A DNA stretch of 64,000 nt from Neostapfia colusana. Taxonomy: Eukaryota; Streptophyta; Magnoliopsida; Poales; Poaceae. Of the stretch, positions 13,801-25,026 are shown piece after piece. Each line of letters begins with the position of its first letter. Within the stretch, counting starts at the first letter, position 1. Position numbers and translations under genes: made by a program. The notes beneath the pieces are model-generated. The model saw nothing but the letters and a program-made list of their open reading frames with translations, was not told where the DNA came from and did not search any database. The DNA lies in the NCBI GenBank assembly GCA_030760725.1, contig JASWHV010000005.1:25057241-25121240 (forward strand), in the 5' to 3' direction.

Positions 13801-15073
13801 TGAAGAAGAAAAGTTGCTACACCAGTCTAGGTTCTATGTGCGAAATTTGCAGAGCTCTAAATGAATATAACCCGAGAATTTCATCGATTCATACCCGCGG
13901 GTCAGTTTTCACCGGCTGGAGAGGATCTTCGAAATTCGTTGTCGAGAGGCCGAGACAGGCTCTGTGCTTCGGGTAGAAGCTGCACGGAGCTCCTGTGCGT
14001 CCCAGGGTGGCCTCGCTTGGTCGTGACAAGCTCTGGAGGAGGCTGTCCACGGGAGCCGTGGATGGCGGTTTCTTCCGGCTGCCGCTGAAACCGAGTTATC
14101 TCAGTATGGAGAGCACGAACGCCCTTGGTGAGTGCACGAGGGGGTCGTGGGGACGATGGTGGTGTTGTTTGTCTGCTCAACCAAGGCTTCACACGCACGT
14201 TATGGCAGTGGCCGATCGAGCGGACGACGTCGGCCGCTGCGGCTGTTTCTCACGCGAGGAAAAGAAACAGAGCGGCGCTGGTCTTCGGGAATGAGCGAAG
14301 AGGAGCACGGCAGAGGGTATAAGACGGTCGGGCGGCTTCTCCAGCGCGACGAAATCCAGCAGGAGGTGGAGGCGTCGGCTGATCGCGGTGTCGCCCGGTG
14401 CTGCGCTCGTCGGTGTCGGGTGCCGACTGAAGAAGGCAAACAGAGACCCAACACTGTGAGATCTTTTGCAATTTTCACTTCACTCAATGACATGTGGGAC
14501 CCACTGATCAGTCCCTCCTTATCCCCCTCCAAATATCTCCCAGGTTTGAATATTGGGTGAATTCAATTGTGGGAATTCAAATCTGGTATGCATTTGGATA
14601 ATTGGGCAAGTTTCATCAAAATTCAAACATGCATTTGAATTCTTTGTCTTTTAAAGTCCATTTTGCAAAATGGGTTGCAAACTATTTCCATAAATCATGA
14701 AACTTTGCACACCCCCTAATTTGGACTCAAGGAATTCAAATATGAAATCTGATTTTTATTTTGGCTGCTGCAAATGAGATTTTTAGCACAACAGTTTGGA
14801 AATTCCTAGTGTTGCTCTCATTTGAATTTTGAATTTGAACAATTGTTCTAAATCTGATTTTTGCTTCCTCACACATATGGGAACTTCCCATCTTTGTTTT
14901 AGACCCCTCTAGGGTTCCATGTTCTCAAATGAACATTTGACTTGTGTGAAGAAAGCCCTCATGTGTGTTATCACATGTGGGAAAAAGTTTTAACAAGTCC
15001 CAAATTTCATATACATGAAACAAAACTTTGCAAACAAGTGTTTCTTTGTATTCATAATTTTGGGACCTTTACA
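10808..15073 (-). repeat. E1 5' LTR
   Basis: This is the transcription-initiating copy for the minus-strand element, with the same ends and length as 436-4701. The ORFs in it mirror those of the other LTR and are not called. Confidence 0.95.
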
Positions 15074-15078
15074 GTACA
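15074..15078. repeat. Target site duplication of E1, right copy (GTACA)
   Basis: It pairs with 431-435. The E2 LTR continues immediately after it. Confidence 0.95.
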
Positions 15079-16370
15079 GAGGTTCTCCGGCCAAGGGTGG
15101 TGAAGGCAACTTGTGCGTTACCATGCCTAGTTTGTGTGAGAGCGGATTGAGGCCCTCTAATCCTTTCTAGAGCATGAATTCAACGGAATCGCACCCAAAG
15201 GTCGTTCTGCACACAGAAAGGGGAAAACTGGAAATTTGCCGCCGGTGAGCAACCACTCGAGCTGTGGCTCGGGGGTGAGCAGCACCGGTCACCAGCGCGT
15301 CCAAGGGTGCCTTGGCTCAGGCGTGACAACGCCCTGGTTGGTCTGTCCACGGGAGCCCGAGGTGCGGCGGTTCTAAGTCACCGAATTGATCTTCCGGCAC
15401 AGCCGATATCAATCGGTTTCAACTGAATTCTAGCAGCGGGGAAGACGGAGGAAGGTCTCTAGTACCTTGCCGGGGCTCTGGAGAGGACGGAGGAAGCTGT
15501 GATCGGCGCTCTCCTATCGATTCCGAGCTGCAGAAAGTTTCGGCCGGCGCTGAGTTCTTGCGCGGGAAGAAACGGGCGATGCTTCGGCCGAGGAGGGGGA
15601 AAGGTGCCTTAAGAAGGCTCTGCACCGCCTCACGCCCGCGCGTGGCCAAGCAGCTGCTGGCGCGGCGGCTTCCCTCGGTGGCGATCGCAGCGGCGGCGCG
15701 GTTAACCGAGTGAGAAAGTCTCAGTCGGTTTGATTTGAAGTAGAGGCTGACAGGTGGGTCCCACTTCCAGTTTTAACCTCTGAAATTTACTCCTAATCAC
15801 TGTTGTAAACAGTGAACCCCATACTACCCCTGGTAATTCAAATTATTCACCCATGAGCCATTTGAATTGAACAGAATTCAAATTGGGTTTGGTTTGAGTG
15901 AATTTCAGCACAAGTTCAGTTTTGAATTCAAATAAAGTTTGAATTTGTCCCACTTAGCTCATGTCAAGATCAACTCCAAATGGAGTGAAAATTGGTGTGT
16001 GAGCTCACAAAAATGTGCTGAGTAAGAATATGCCTCCCACTTTTAAATTCATGGGATAAAAACAGTTTGAATTTGAATATGGTTTCAAACTGCTCACTTT
16101 CTAGCTACACCAAAATGACCTCAAAAAGGTTTTGAATTTGGGTGAAACTTGGCATGGACATCCTTAGCAAAGTGTAGGAGTTTTCATATGTCCAGCCCAC
16201 CTATATCACATGTGGGAAATACCACTTTTGCAATGTGTGAGTTTGTTTTCTAATGAGCATGTTGATGGTGGTTACTTCCTCTTCATTTGTGTTCATCATC
16301 TTTCCTCAAATGAGGTGTGTGGTGTGGTGATGAACACTTCAATTATGTGTCAAAAACTGAGGCCCTTACA
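15079..16370 (-). repeat. E2 3' LTR, second piece
   Basis: It continues the LTR split by E1 and matches 29274-30561 with scattered single-base changes. It ends CCCTTACA, directly before the purine tract of E2. Confidence 0.93.
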
Positions 16371-16388
16371 TTCCTCCCCCCTTAAAAG
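16371..16388 (-). other. E2 polypurine tract
   Basis: The minus strand has a purine run with six G residues adjoining the 3' LTR, as in E1. Confidence 0.87.
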
Positions 16389-16439
16389 AATCTCGTCCCG
16401 AGATTATAAGGTGAAAATGAGAGAGAGGACGGTGGAAAA

Positions 16440-19400
16440 TTACCGGATATGCGACGTGAAAAAGTCGGGGTAGTTAGCGCGAAGAAATTCTTCGCTCTCC
16501 CATGTCGCTTCGTCCATGGAGTGATTACTCCATAGAACCTTGTAGAACCACAACGTACGGTTGCGTGTGGTTTGGGCCTTTTCATCAATAATCTGCACCG
16601 GTTCCTCCCGATAGGTGAGATCCGGTTGCAGTTCTTCAATACCTTCCAGCTGAACGGTAGTTGATAGCTTGAGACACTTCCTCAGCTGGGAAATGTGAAA
16701 GACGTCGTGCACACCGGAAAGTGCTTCTTGTAATTTCAGCCGGTATGCCACCGATCCACATCTTTCGGTAATCTTGAATGGACCGTTGAATCGGGGTGCT
16801 AACTTTCCTCTCACCCCAAATCTGTTTACGCCCTTCATTGGAGACACCCGTAGGTATACGTGATCTCCAACTTCGAATTATAATGGGCGCCTTCTGCGGT
16901 CCGCATACTGTTTCTGACGGGATTGAGCGGCTTTTATGTTCACTTGAATCAGTCGAACCTTTTCTTCCGTGTTATTGACAAGGTCAATCCCGAAGGTAAC
17001 CCTTTCGCCAGACTCACACCAGTTCAATGGTGTGCGGCACTTCCTGCCGTATAGCGCCTCGTAAGGTGCCATCATGATGCTGGCTTGGTACCCGTTATTG
17101 TACGAGAACTCGGCTAACGGCAAGTGATCATCCCAATTCTTGCCGTGGTTGATAGCACAAGCTCGTAGCATGTCTTCTAAGATTTGATTTACCCGCTCCG
17201 TTTGCCCATCCGTCTGCGGGTGGTATGCTGAACTACGGATCAGTTTCGTCCCCAAGGCAGCATGCAGCCGCTCCCAAAAATGGGACACAAATAAAGTGCC
17301 CCGGTCCGATATGATAGTACGGGGTACGCCGTACAAGCATAGGATCCGTGAGATGTACAGTTCAGCGTACTTCTTGGCGTTGTAGTTGGTGTTGACCAGG
17401 ATGAAATGGGCAACTTTGGTGAGCCGATCGACGATCACCCACACAGAATCATGCTTCTGAAAAGTGGTGGGTAAACCGACGATGAAATCCATGCTCACGT
17501 CCTCCCACTTCCAGGCAGGAATGCCCAGTGGTTGCAGCAGTCCCTGTTTCCGCATATGGTCTGCCTTCACCCTTCGACATGTATCACACTCGGACACGTA
17601 TTTTGCAGTCTCTCGCTTCATCCATGTCTACCAAAACTTGCTTCTGAGTTCTTGATACATCTTGTTGCTGCCGGGGTGAATAGAAAACTTTGACAAGTGA
17701 GCCTCATCAAAGATTTTCTTCCGTAATTCCGGGTTACGGGGTACGACGATCCGGTCCTTGAACCATAGGACACCGTCTCCTTACTTCCGGAAACATTTCA
17801 GCTCCCCACTGTCTACACGTCTCCGCAAATGTGACATGCCCTTGTCATTCTTCTGGGCTGCTGCTATCTCTTCACGGATGGTGGGGATCAAAGCTAGGTT
17901 GTAGAGAGCTCCGTGTGGAATCACATGTAGTGGTGGTTCGCTCTCTTCAAACGCTGTGATGGTCAGATTGTTGACGTGTGACTTGCGGCTCAGCGCATCT
18001 GCCACTACGTTTGCCTTGCCCGGATGATAATGGATCTCTATTTCGTAATCCTTTATCAATTCTAACCATCTTCGTTGCCTCATGTTCAGCTCCTTCTGAG
18101 TGAATATGTACTTGAGGCTTTTGTGGTCGGTATATAAATGTACGAGGTTACCGAGTAGGTAGTGCCTCCACATTTTGAGTGCGAGTACCACGGCAGCGAG
18201 CTCCAAGTCGTGGGTTGGATAATTCTGCTCATGGTTTCTAAGCTGCCGTGATCCATACACGACCACCCTTCGGTCTTGCATCAGCACACATCCGAGCCCA
18301 ATGCCGGATGCATCGCAGTACACATCGAACGGTTTTGTTGTGTCTGGCTGCGCCAAAACCTGTGCTGATGTCAGGTGCTTGACTAAAGCCTTGAATGCTG
18401 CTTCACATGTTGGACTCCAAACATATTTGGTAGCCTTCTTCAGCAGCTCTGTCATTGGCTTGGCAATCTTCGAGAAGTTTGGAATGAACCTCCAATAATA
18501 TCCCGCGAGTCTGAGGAAACTCCGTACCTCGTGAACAGTTCTCGGGGATTTCCAATTCAGCACTTGAGTGATCTTGCTCGGGTCCACAGCGATACCCTCC
18601 GCTGAGATGATATGCCCGAGAAAAGGCACTTGCAATATCCAGAACTCGCATTTGCTGAATTTTGCGTATAACTTGTGGCCCCGCAGCCATTGCAAGACTA
18701 TACGCAGATGTTTCTTGTGATCTTCCTCCGACTTGGAATATACCAGGATGTCGTCGATGAACACCACGACAAACTTGTCCAGCTCCGGCATGAATACCGA
18801 GTTCATTAAGTACATGAAGTGAGCTGGAGCATTGGTGAGGCTGAAGGACATGACCAGGTACTCATAAAGTCCGTACCTCGTCGAGAAAGCTGTCTTTGGA
18901 ATGTCCTCCGCCCTTATCTTAATCTGATGGTACCCGGATCTTAAGTTCATTTTGGAAAAGATCTTTGCTTCGACCAACTGATCAAACAACATGTCGATCC
19001 GTGGCAACGGGTACTTGTTCTTGATGGTTACGGCATTTAATGGATGATAGTCCATGCAAAGCCGCAACGTCTCATCCTTCTTCTTCACAAACAATGCCGA
19101 ACATCCCCATGGTGAGGAGCTCGGCCTAATAAAACCCTTCTCCAGAAGGTCCGTGAGCTGAGTCTTCAGTTCAGCCAACTCCTTGTGCGCCATCTTGTAC
19201 GGCCTTTGGGATATCGGCATGGTTCCTGGTGCAAGTTCAATCTTGAACTCCACCTCTCTATCGGGCGGCATTCCCGGCAAATCATCCGGGAATACGTCAG
19301 GGAACTCTTGGACCACTGGAATATCTTCCAATCTGATGGTTGTGGCTTGATAGACACTTGGAAGTTTTATTTCTGGACTGTCCAGAAATAATGAGTGAAA

Positions 19401-19697
19401 CCCGTGCACTTTTGAGTTTAAGTGCACGACTCGAAGGACGGTGTCTAAAACAGCGCCATGGCGGGTTAACCACGACATCCCTAGGATGACATCGACCTTC
19501 TGTCCCTCTAAGATAATGAGAGACGTGGGGTACACTCTACCCGCTAAGCATAATGGCGCCTTGGAAACCATTACGCTTGCTGAAATCTTCACACCCGGTG
19601 AACAAATTAAATATGGACTATCGGTGGGAAGTATTGGCAAGCTGTGTTTTAGCAATGAAAGCTTGGCTAATAAAATTATGCGTGGCACCCGAATCAA
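16440..19697 (-). pseudogene. E2 pol: protease end, reverse transcriptase, RNase H, integrase, chromodomain-like tail
   Basis: One reading frame with three in-frame stops (TAA 17781-17783, TAG 17628-17630, TAA 16878-16880) covers the whole pol. Reverse transcriptase has the FIDD motif, but motif A reads KMNLRSGYHQ, so the catalytic Asp is replaced by Asn (codon at 18945-18947). RNase H (VYCDASG), the integrase zinc region (CDTCRRVKADH), core (SMDFIVGLP, ISDRG, HPQTDGQTER) and a chromodomain-like tail (LWSNHSMDEATWE) follow. A frameshift near 19620-19690 separates it from gag. This copy cannot make a working enzyme. Confidence 0.92.
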
Positions 19698-20856
19698 ACA
19701 ATACTATAGAGGGATGCTGGTGGAGTTGGAACATACCCGCAAGGATTGGCTCGCCCTCCGGCACGTCCTCTATGGCAAGCTGGTGGACGGTGCCGGGCCT
19801 AGGGTTTGCCTGCCGCGCATTAGTAGGGTTCCGGGGTTGATTCCTCCCTGGAAACTGCGGTGCCACTCCGCCGCCTTGCCTCTCCGGGCAACTGCTCGCG
19901 AAGTGTCCTGGACGACCACACTTGTAACAGGTGGCCGCTGCTGGTGTAGCGCTCGGGGGACGAAAGCCCAGCATGCGTTGCTGAGGTGCAAACGCACGCG
20001 GCATCGCCCGCTGGTGCTGTTGTTGCAGAGGTGGTGCTGGCAGTGCCGGCCTGAATGCCGGTGAAGAGTACGGCCGACTGCGGAACGGCATCGACCGCTG
20101 TGGTGGCTGCCAGTGTGGACCTGATGGTGGGCGATTCACCATCCGAAACTTCTGAGAAGGACCGCCTCCTTCTCCGCTGCTTTGCGGCGCGCTTCGCTTT
20201 CGCTCCGCCGCCGCTAACTCCTTGCCGGAGTCCTCCTGAACAATCACAGCATCAATGATGTCGTTGAGGCTGCCGCGATTGAACATCGCCAACTTGTCCT
20301 TCAGGAGCGGGTTAAGCCCCTGAGAGAAGTGGTCCCGTCGCTTCTCGTCAGTATCTGGGTGATACGACGCGTAGAGCGCGAGATCGTTGAACGCCCTGGA
20401 GTATTCCAGCGTGTTCCGGCTCCCTTGTTGCAGGTGCAGGAACTCCTGCGTCTTCCTTTTCATTAAACCTGGCGGTATATGATAGGCCCTGAAGGCCGTC
20501 TGAAACTCCGTCCAGGTCATCACTCGGTCGGTGGGCTGTGAAGCACAGAAGTTGGCCCACCACGCGCTCGCGGATCCTTGGATCTGCTGGACCGCGAACT
20601 GAGTCTTGCGCTGCTCGCTTATCTGGAGCAGCCCGAACTTCATCTCTATGGCACGGAGCCAGTTGTCCGCGTCAAAAGGTTCATCTGCCCTTGAGAATAC
20701 AGGGGGATGAGTCGCCAGGAAGTCGGAGTAGGAGCTCTGTCGACGCTCCTCACGGTCTTGACGTCTCTCTGGGCGAGACGTATTGGCGATAAGCGTTTGC
20801 AGCAACTCCGTGTGCTGCTGATGTGAACCCGCCATTGCCGCGACGATGTCGGCCAA
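19618..20856 (-). pseudogene. E2 gag with start of protease
   Basis: An open frame of 412 codons carries the gag core (DEPFDADNWLRAIEMKF, WTEFQTAF, IPPGLMKRK), a Pro/Gln/Arg-rich linker and a zinc knuckle (CYKCGRPGHFASSC). It ends in the protease active-site region (LFDSGATHNFISQ). The frame then runs out, and protease continues in another frame in the pol pseudogene, so the gag-pol fusion is broken here. The start is the first ATG before the gag core; an upstream in-frame start cannot be excluded. Confidence 0.88.
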
Positions 20857-21264
20857 TGTAACTGTCGGTAGTGGCGGTGGCAGTGTTTGCTGTTGCTGCT
20901 GCTGCTGTCCCGAGGAGTCCTCGGGAGGTGGTTGGGAGGTCTCTCCCCCTTGACTAGTACCCCAACGTCCGGGTTGGCACGAGTACGCGTCATTCTGAAA
21001 TTTAAAACAGCATCGATTAGCACATGTCTTACTTAAAATTCCATATGCAACAGTAGGTATTGAAGTGACACATGATTAATTTGCACAACATTCACATATA
21101 TTGATAAAGCATAAACTTTATACAAGATACATTATTCTCGGTCTCCAAGAAGTCGTGCTCATATCGTCACTACCTATACATACGCTACTGTCTACATGAC
21201 ATGTCACCGATTACAAAATTTGGGCCACACTACCCTGACTGCCCTACATGGCAACTGTAACCCC
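20857..21264 (-). other. E2 spacer between the upstream ORF and gag
   Basis: About 400 bases include a CAG/CTG-rich run near 20880-20910 (Gln-coding if gag starts upstream) and AT-rich sequence. I see no separate gene. Confidence 0.5.
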
Positions 21265-21918
21265 CTACTCGGAGTAGAACTCGACCTCCTGTGGGTCGTC
21301 CTCCTCCGGTACCTCTGCTGGTGGCTCTGGATCTACCACCTCTTCTCCCATCCCGGGTTCTCCCATTGCTGGAAGACCCAAGACCACCGGTACGCCTAAC
21401 ACCGGAGGTACGAGGTCCTGCAATGCATGCACCTCGTCCATAGCCTGGTTGTAATCTTCTTCCCAGCCTTGCCCTTCCTCAATAACGTCGTCCCGCTCTT
21501 GAGTAAGTTCCTCGTTCTGCTGGGTCAGATTTTGTACCAGTTCTTGTAATGTCACGATGTCAACACGGCTCTTTTTCCTTGCCTTCTTCAGACGACGCAA
21601 CTGATTGTGTTGTTCATTCAGTCGCTTGATCGTCAGAAGGAGCACATTGCGGAGTGTGCTGTGAGCACTCTCCAAATGGTCTCCACGGCTCGTGCTCTCC
21701 TTGAGCTTTGTGGCGAGATGCTCCGTATGAACAGCTTGGCTGTTCATCACGGCGTTTCCCGCCCTCATCTGGAGGCTGAGATTTGCCTCCGCGGGGTTGT
21801 ACCTTGGGCAACTCGGGTCCGTTGCCTCTAGATACCTCTCTTTCCACACATGCTGAGCCCGTCCCTCCACCGGAACGAGCGCGTATGGAGTGCCCTCCAT
21901 AGCCTGCACGTGTAGTTG
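21265..21918 (-). pseudogene. E2 upstream ORF, C-terminal part (coiled coil)
   Basis: This is the second half of an extra ORF on the same strand as gag and upstream of it. From the break point it encodes about 217 residues. There is a conserved-looking stretch (ERYLEATDPSCPRYNPAEAN), then a long charged heptad-like region rich in Leu, Gln, Glu and Lys (around KRLNEQHNQLRRLKKARKK and NLTQQNEELTQERDD), and a Pro- and acid-rich tail ending just before 21265. The N-terminal part is at 24731-25026, on the far side of the solo LTR, in a compatible frame. I do not recognise a named family and the function is unknown. Confidence 0.65.
21914..21918. repeat. Target site duplication of the solo LTR, left copy (AGTTG)
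   Basis: AGTTG precedes TGTGACACCC and is repeated after GGGCGTCACA at 24731-24735. Confidence 0.94.
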
Positions 21919-22056
21919 TGTGACACCCTCATCTCGGGTGTCAGCATGTGAAGAAGAAAAATATTTTAAGAAGAGTAGAAACAGAGACAAGTACCAAAAG
22001 GATAGCCAATAAAGCTCTTCGAGAGCACCGAAGGCAATTTCCACGGCCAGCAGACC

Positions 22057-22450
22057 ACGTGGCGCGTTCGGAGCTCATCCCCGAGAAAATTGGGAGAGGT
22101 CCGACGCTAAACTAGGCTACGTGGCAGATTCAGGGGTCACCTCCACAATTGGAAAGAGGTCTGACCCTGTGGGACACGAGCTACCGTGAAGCTAGCCTCT
22201 GCGGAAGAAGCAAAGGCATTTTTCATAGGACACGTGTCAATCTCGGAGCTCATCTCAGAGAGAAGTCCGGGTCTATCGAACACGTGTCGCCACCGGAGCT
22301 TATCACCGGAAGGTCCGTCGCAAAACACGTGGCGTGCGCGGAGCTCGTCTCCAAAGAAGAGGGAGGTCTCGCTCGTGACACGTGGCACAACCGGAGCTCG
22401 TCTCTGCGGGAGAAGAGATACCAGGCTCGGAAGGACACGTGGAGCTTCCG
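22057..22450 (+). repeat. G-box repeat array in the solo LTR
   Basis: About eight ACGT-core sites of the GACACGTGTC/GACACGTGG type recur every 45-60 bases, between GAGCTC-centred inverted repeats, upstream of the TATA box. It is the shortest array of this family in the window. Confidence 0.8.
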
Positions 22451-22631
22451 GAGCTCATTACCGCGGAGGTAAAGAGTCTGGAGCGATTTTTACACATGAA
22501 GATATCGGTATGCAACGGAAACCGATCTAAATTCTACGATGTTACCGAAGATAAGACGTCAGGATCTAACAAAGATCTGAATAAGACTCTTATTCGGGAT
22601 CCAATCAGATTAGGACTCTTCTCTTCCCGAT

Positions 22632-22639
22632 TATAAATA
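22632..22639 (+). promoter_or_regulatory. TATA box of the solo LTR
   Basis: TATAAATA lies 180 bases after the G-box array. It aligns with 32412-32419 in E3. Confidence 0.7.
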
Positions 22640-23124
22640 GAACCCAAAACCTCTGGCCAAAACCACGGACTTCTCTTTCAACTCCTAAGCCGACGACTTA
22701 GAGCCCTAGCCCTAACTCGCCGAGCAAAACATCGCCGAAAGCACAACAAGGGAGATCATCGGAGGAGAACCAAGCGGTCTGAGGAGGACCCGAAGACAAG
22801 AAGAACGTGAGGTAGGACTTCAATACTACCTTACGACATCATGTTGTTCATCTCTTTGCATCTGTTCTTCGATTCCTTTCGAACAGAAGCGTTTTCGTGG
22901 GCAGATCACTTGATGATCAGTTTGATCTAAAAGCCAAGATCATCGTCACGTCCACCTTTGATCCGAATACCTCTGACCATGCAAGCCATGCAAGAATACG
23001 TACACACCAATCTAATAAAAAAATCGTAGGATAGTCTGCATGTGCATCATCGCATCTAGTTTAGGGTTTTGTGCATGATATTGATTGCTGTGAATCTTGT
23101 ATGTACGTGAATTCTACGTAGCAG

Positions 23125-23205
23125 GACAGGTTCAAGAAGCTGTCTACGACAAGCTGCAGCAACAAGGTTTTGAGAATCAAGAACAACCAGAACCGCAAGA
23201 ACAAG
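23125..23205 (+). other. Exon-like module in the solo LTR
   Basis: This 81-base stretch is preceded by GCAG and followed by GCAAGT. It is open in one frame and encodes a Gln/Glu-rich peptide. It matches 32929-33009 and the E7 copies without gaps. Confidence 0.5.
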
Positions 23206-24730
23206 GCAAGTGCTCCTTGACCATGTTGATCCTATGTTTGAGTAAAACTGTTTTGTTTTGCGAAAAGGTGTGTGTGCTGAGTCGAAAATGATGGGAAACC
23301 CTTTTTATAGGAGTTTACTAGTTTTGATTAAACCATCCTTGTCGCCAGGGAAGTTTATGAGTCGGGTATGGTTTTTGCTTTATGCTTCGCTGAGTCCATG
23401 GGATTGGGAAGCGAGATAGATGTGTCTAGCTAACTGCACTCGTAATGATAATGAGAAACTGATGTTAATAATGGACATGGATCGGAGGGAGATCTAGGCA
23501 AGCCTGGGTTTGTGAATGAGGTAGCATGAGATGGTGGTTTTACTTGCCGTAGATCTAAGGACCGGTTCATGCATGCACATGCCAAGATAACAGTGCCACC
23601 ACAAGGCCAAGTATGGGTGCAGCTTAGCTGAGTAATTAGGTAAGTTGCTAGGGTGTTATGGACTGTGGAAGGCGCGGGGAATGGGAGTCGAGTGAGGACT
23701 GCCCTGGGAACTGCATGGCACAAGAGGGGGCCCGTGGGTGGGAGAATTGGAGATTCTAGCCTGCCGGTGAAACCTTAGTGAGTCCATACATCTAGTAACC
23801 CCTTTGTAAAGGCTATTTTGTGATCTCTTGACCATATACCGACGGTTGTGTACTGGTATAATGGAGGTTCTGCAGTCGCCGACGGGTGACGAAATCACAA
23901 ACTTGTGGGTAAAGAGGTACAAACTCTGCAGAGTTATTAAAACTATCATGATAGCCGAGCTTACGGTCATGAGCACCTGGCTAAACTGCCATGATTAGAT
24001 GGGATGGTTATTGGGATAGTTATTGGAATGGTCATTGGAAAGGTTCTCGGTTATGATTATTGGTTATGGTTTGGTTTGGGACTGTTGAGTCTGGGAGATG
24101 AGATGGTAGCGAATACGAGGAGGTATTCGTGAGTATGAATAAAAGGTTGGTTAATGTTCGGATGGAACACGGGGAGTGATGAAGGTATGTTGGTAATTCA
24201 ATATATGCTGGGATTACATTCATCCAAAGTAAAGTTGCCGTTTTATCATGGTTTTACAAGATTGCTTTTCTGCAAATAAGCCTTTTATTACCTACCTTGT
24301 TTATGAGCTGCATATCATGTGTTATTCCCGCACTTGCTGAGTACATCATTGTACTCAACCTTGCATTATTATTTCTTCATCAGCAGCAAGAGAAGGCTAC
24401 TATGAAGATCAAGTAGAGCATTATGGCGTGTGATCTGTTCTCAACCTTGCCTGTGGAGGCAGTAGAGATGGAGCCACTTCTGCTTAGTTTTGCTTCCGCA
24501 TTAGTTTTTGCTTCCGCCTTTAAATAAGATTTCCGCTGCATAGAAATAAGACTTCCGCTGTGAGCATGAGTCCAAGACTCATGAGAATTTGTAATAAACT
24601 CTGTTATTCGTGGTAATATATAATCTGAATTCAGTTTGTGGAACGTATGTGTATGTGTGATGAACATCCTGGGCACACATATGCATTAGTTCTCGGTTCC
24701 GTGGTTTTCCACAGAATTGAGGGCGTCACA

Positions 24731-24735
24731 AGTTG
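24731..24735. repeat. Target site duplication of the solo LTR, right copy (AGTTG)
   Basis: It pairs with 21914-21918. Confidence 0.94.
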
Positions 24736-25026
24736 GCAGAAACGTGACATGGTGTCACGGGCTGCCACTTGCCACATCCCTTCTGGTTGTCTTCCTCTCA
24801 CCGTGACGGTGAACGGCACCCAACCAGGTGGCGTAGGTCCTGCAGGGACTTCGACATGGATCGTCCACGTCTTGTTCCCCTCTTCGCCTTCTTCCTGGGC
24901 GAAGTATTGCGGCATCTGGTCGTACCCGAAATATTAGAGCATTTGCCACAATGCTTCCGGGTAGCCGCTATGGTGAGAACAGTGGGAAATCACCCACCCG
25001 TTCTCCAATTGCTTATCCGCTGTCAT
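24731..25026 (-). pseudogene. E2 upstream ORF, N-terminal part
   Basis: The first ATG is at 25026. About 98 codons run to the solo LTR, with one in-frame TAA after about 30 codons. After it comes YFGYDQMPQYF, an acidic stretch, and a segment ending GWVPFTVTVRGR ... QVAARDTMSRFC. The spacing of P-x-Y, a beta-strand-like TVTVRGR segment and a final Ala-rich helix loosely recalls a double-stranded RNA-binding domain; this is my inference from pattern only. The frame runs into 21918 once one duplication copy is discounted. Confidence 0.55.

Larger units (their letters stand above)
436..15073 (-). mobile_element. E1: complete Tekay-like Ty3/gypsy LTR retrotransposon
   Basis: The element is 14.6 kb with LTRs of 4266 bases each, TG/CA ends and a perfect 5-base target duplication. 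On the minus strand it has a primer binding site like initiator Met tRNA (10792-10804), a leader, gag, protease, reverse transcriptase, RNase H, integrase with a chromodomain-like tail, and a purine tract (rc of 4702-4716). I saw about five differences in the first 600 bases of the two LTRs, so it is fairly young. One frameshift and one in-frame stop make the present copy defective. It is inserted in the E2 3' LTR. Confidence 0.95.
21919..24730 (+). mobile_element. S: solo LTR of the E3/E7 family
   Basis: This 2.8 kb LTR has no internal region. It begins TGTGACACCC, ends GCGTCACA and is flanked by a perfect 5-base duplication. It resembles the E3 LTR (31344-34658) throughout, including a G-box array (22057-22450), a TATA box (22632-22639) and the exon-like module (23125-23205). 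A solo LTR arises when the two LTRs of a full element recombine and remove the internal part. It interrupts the upstream ORF of E2. Confidence 0.94.

Noticed and set aside
23430..23723. Minus-strand ORFs around 23430-23723, 33230-33523 and the matching plus-strand ORFs in E7
   Set aside because: They recur only because the LTRs are homologous. They fall in the stretch read as intron-like and differ by frame-breaking changes.
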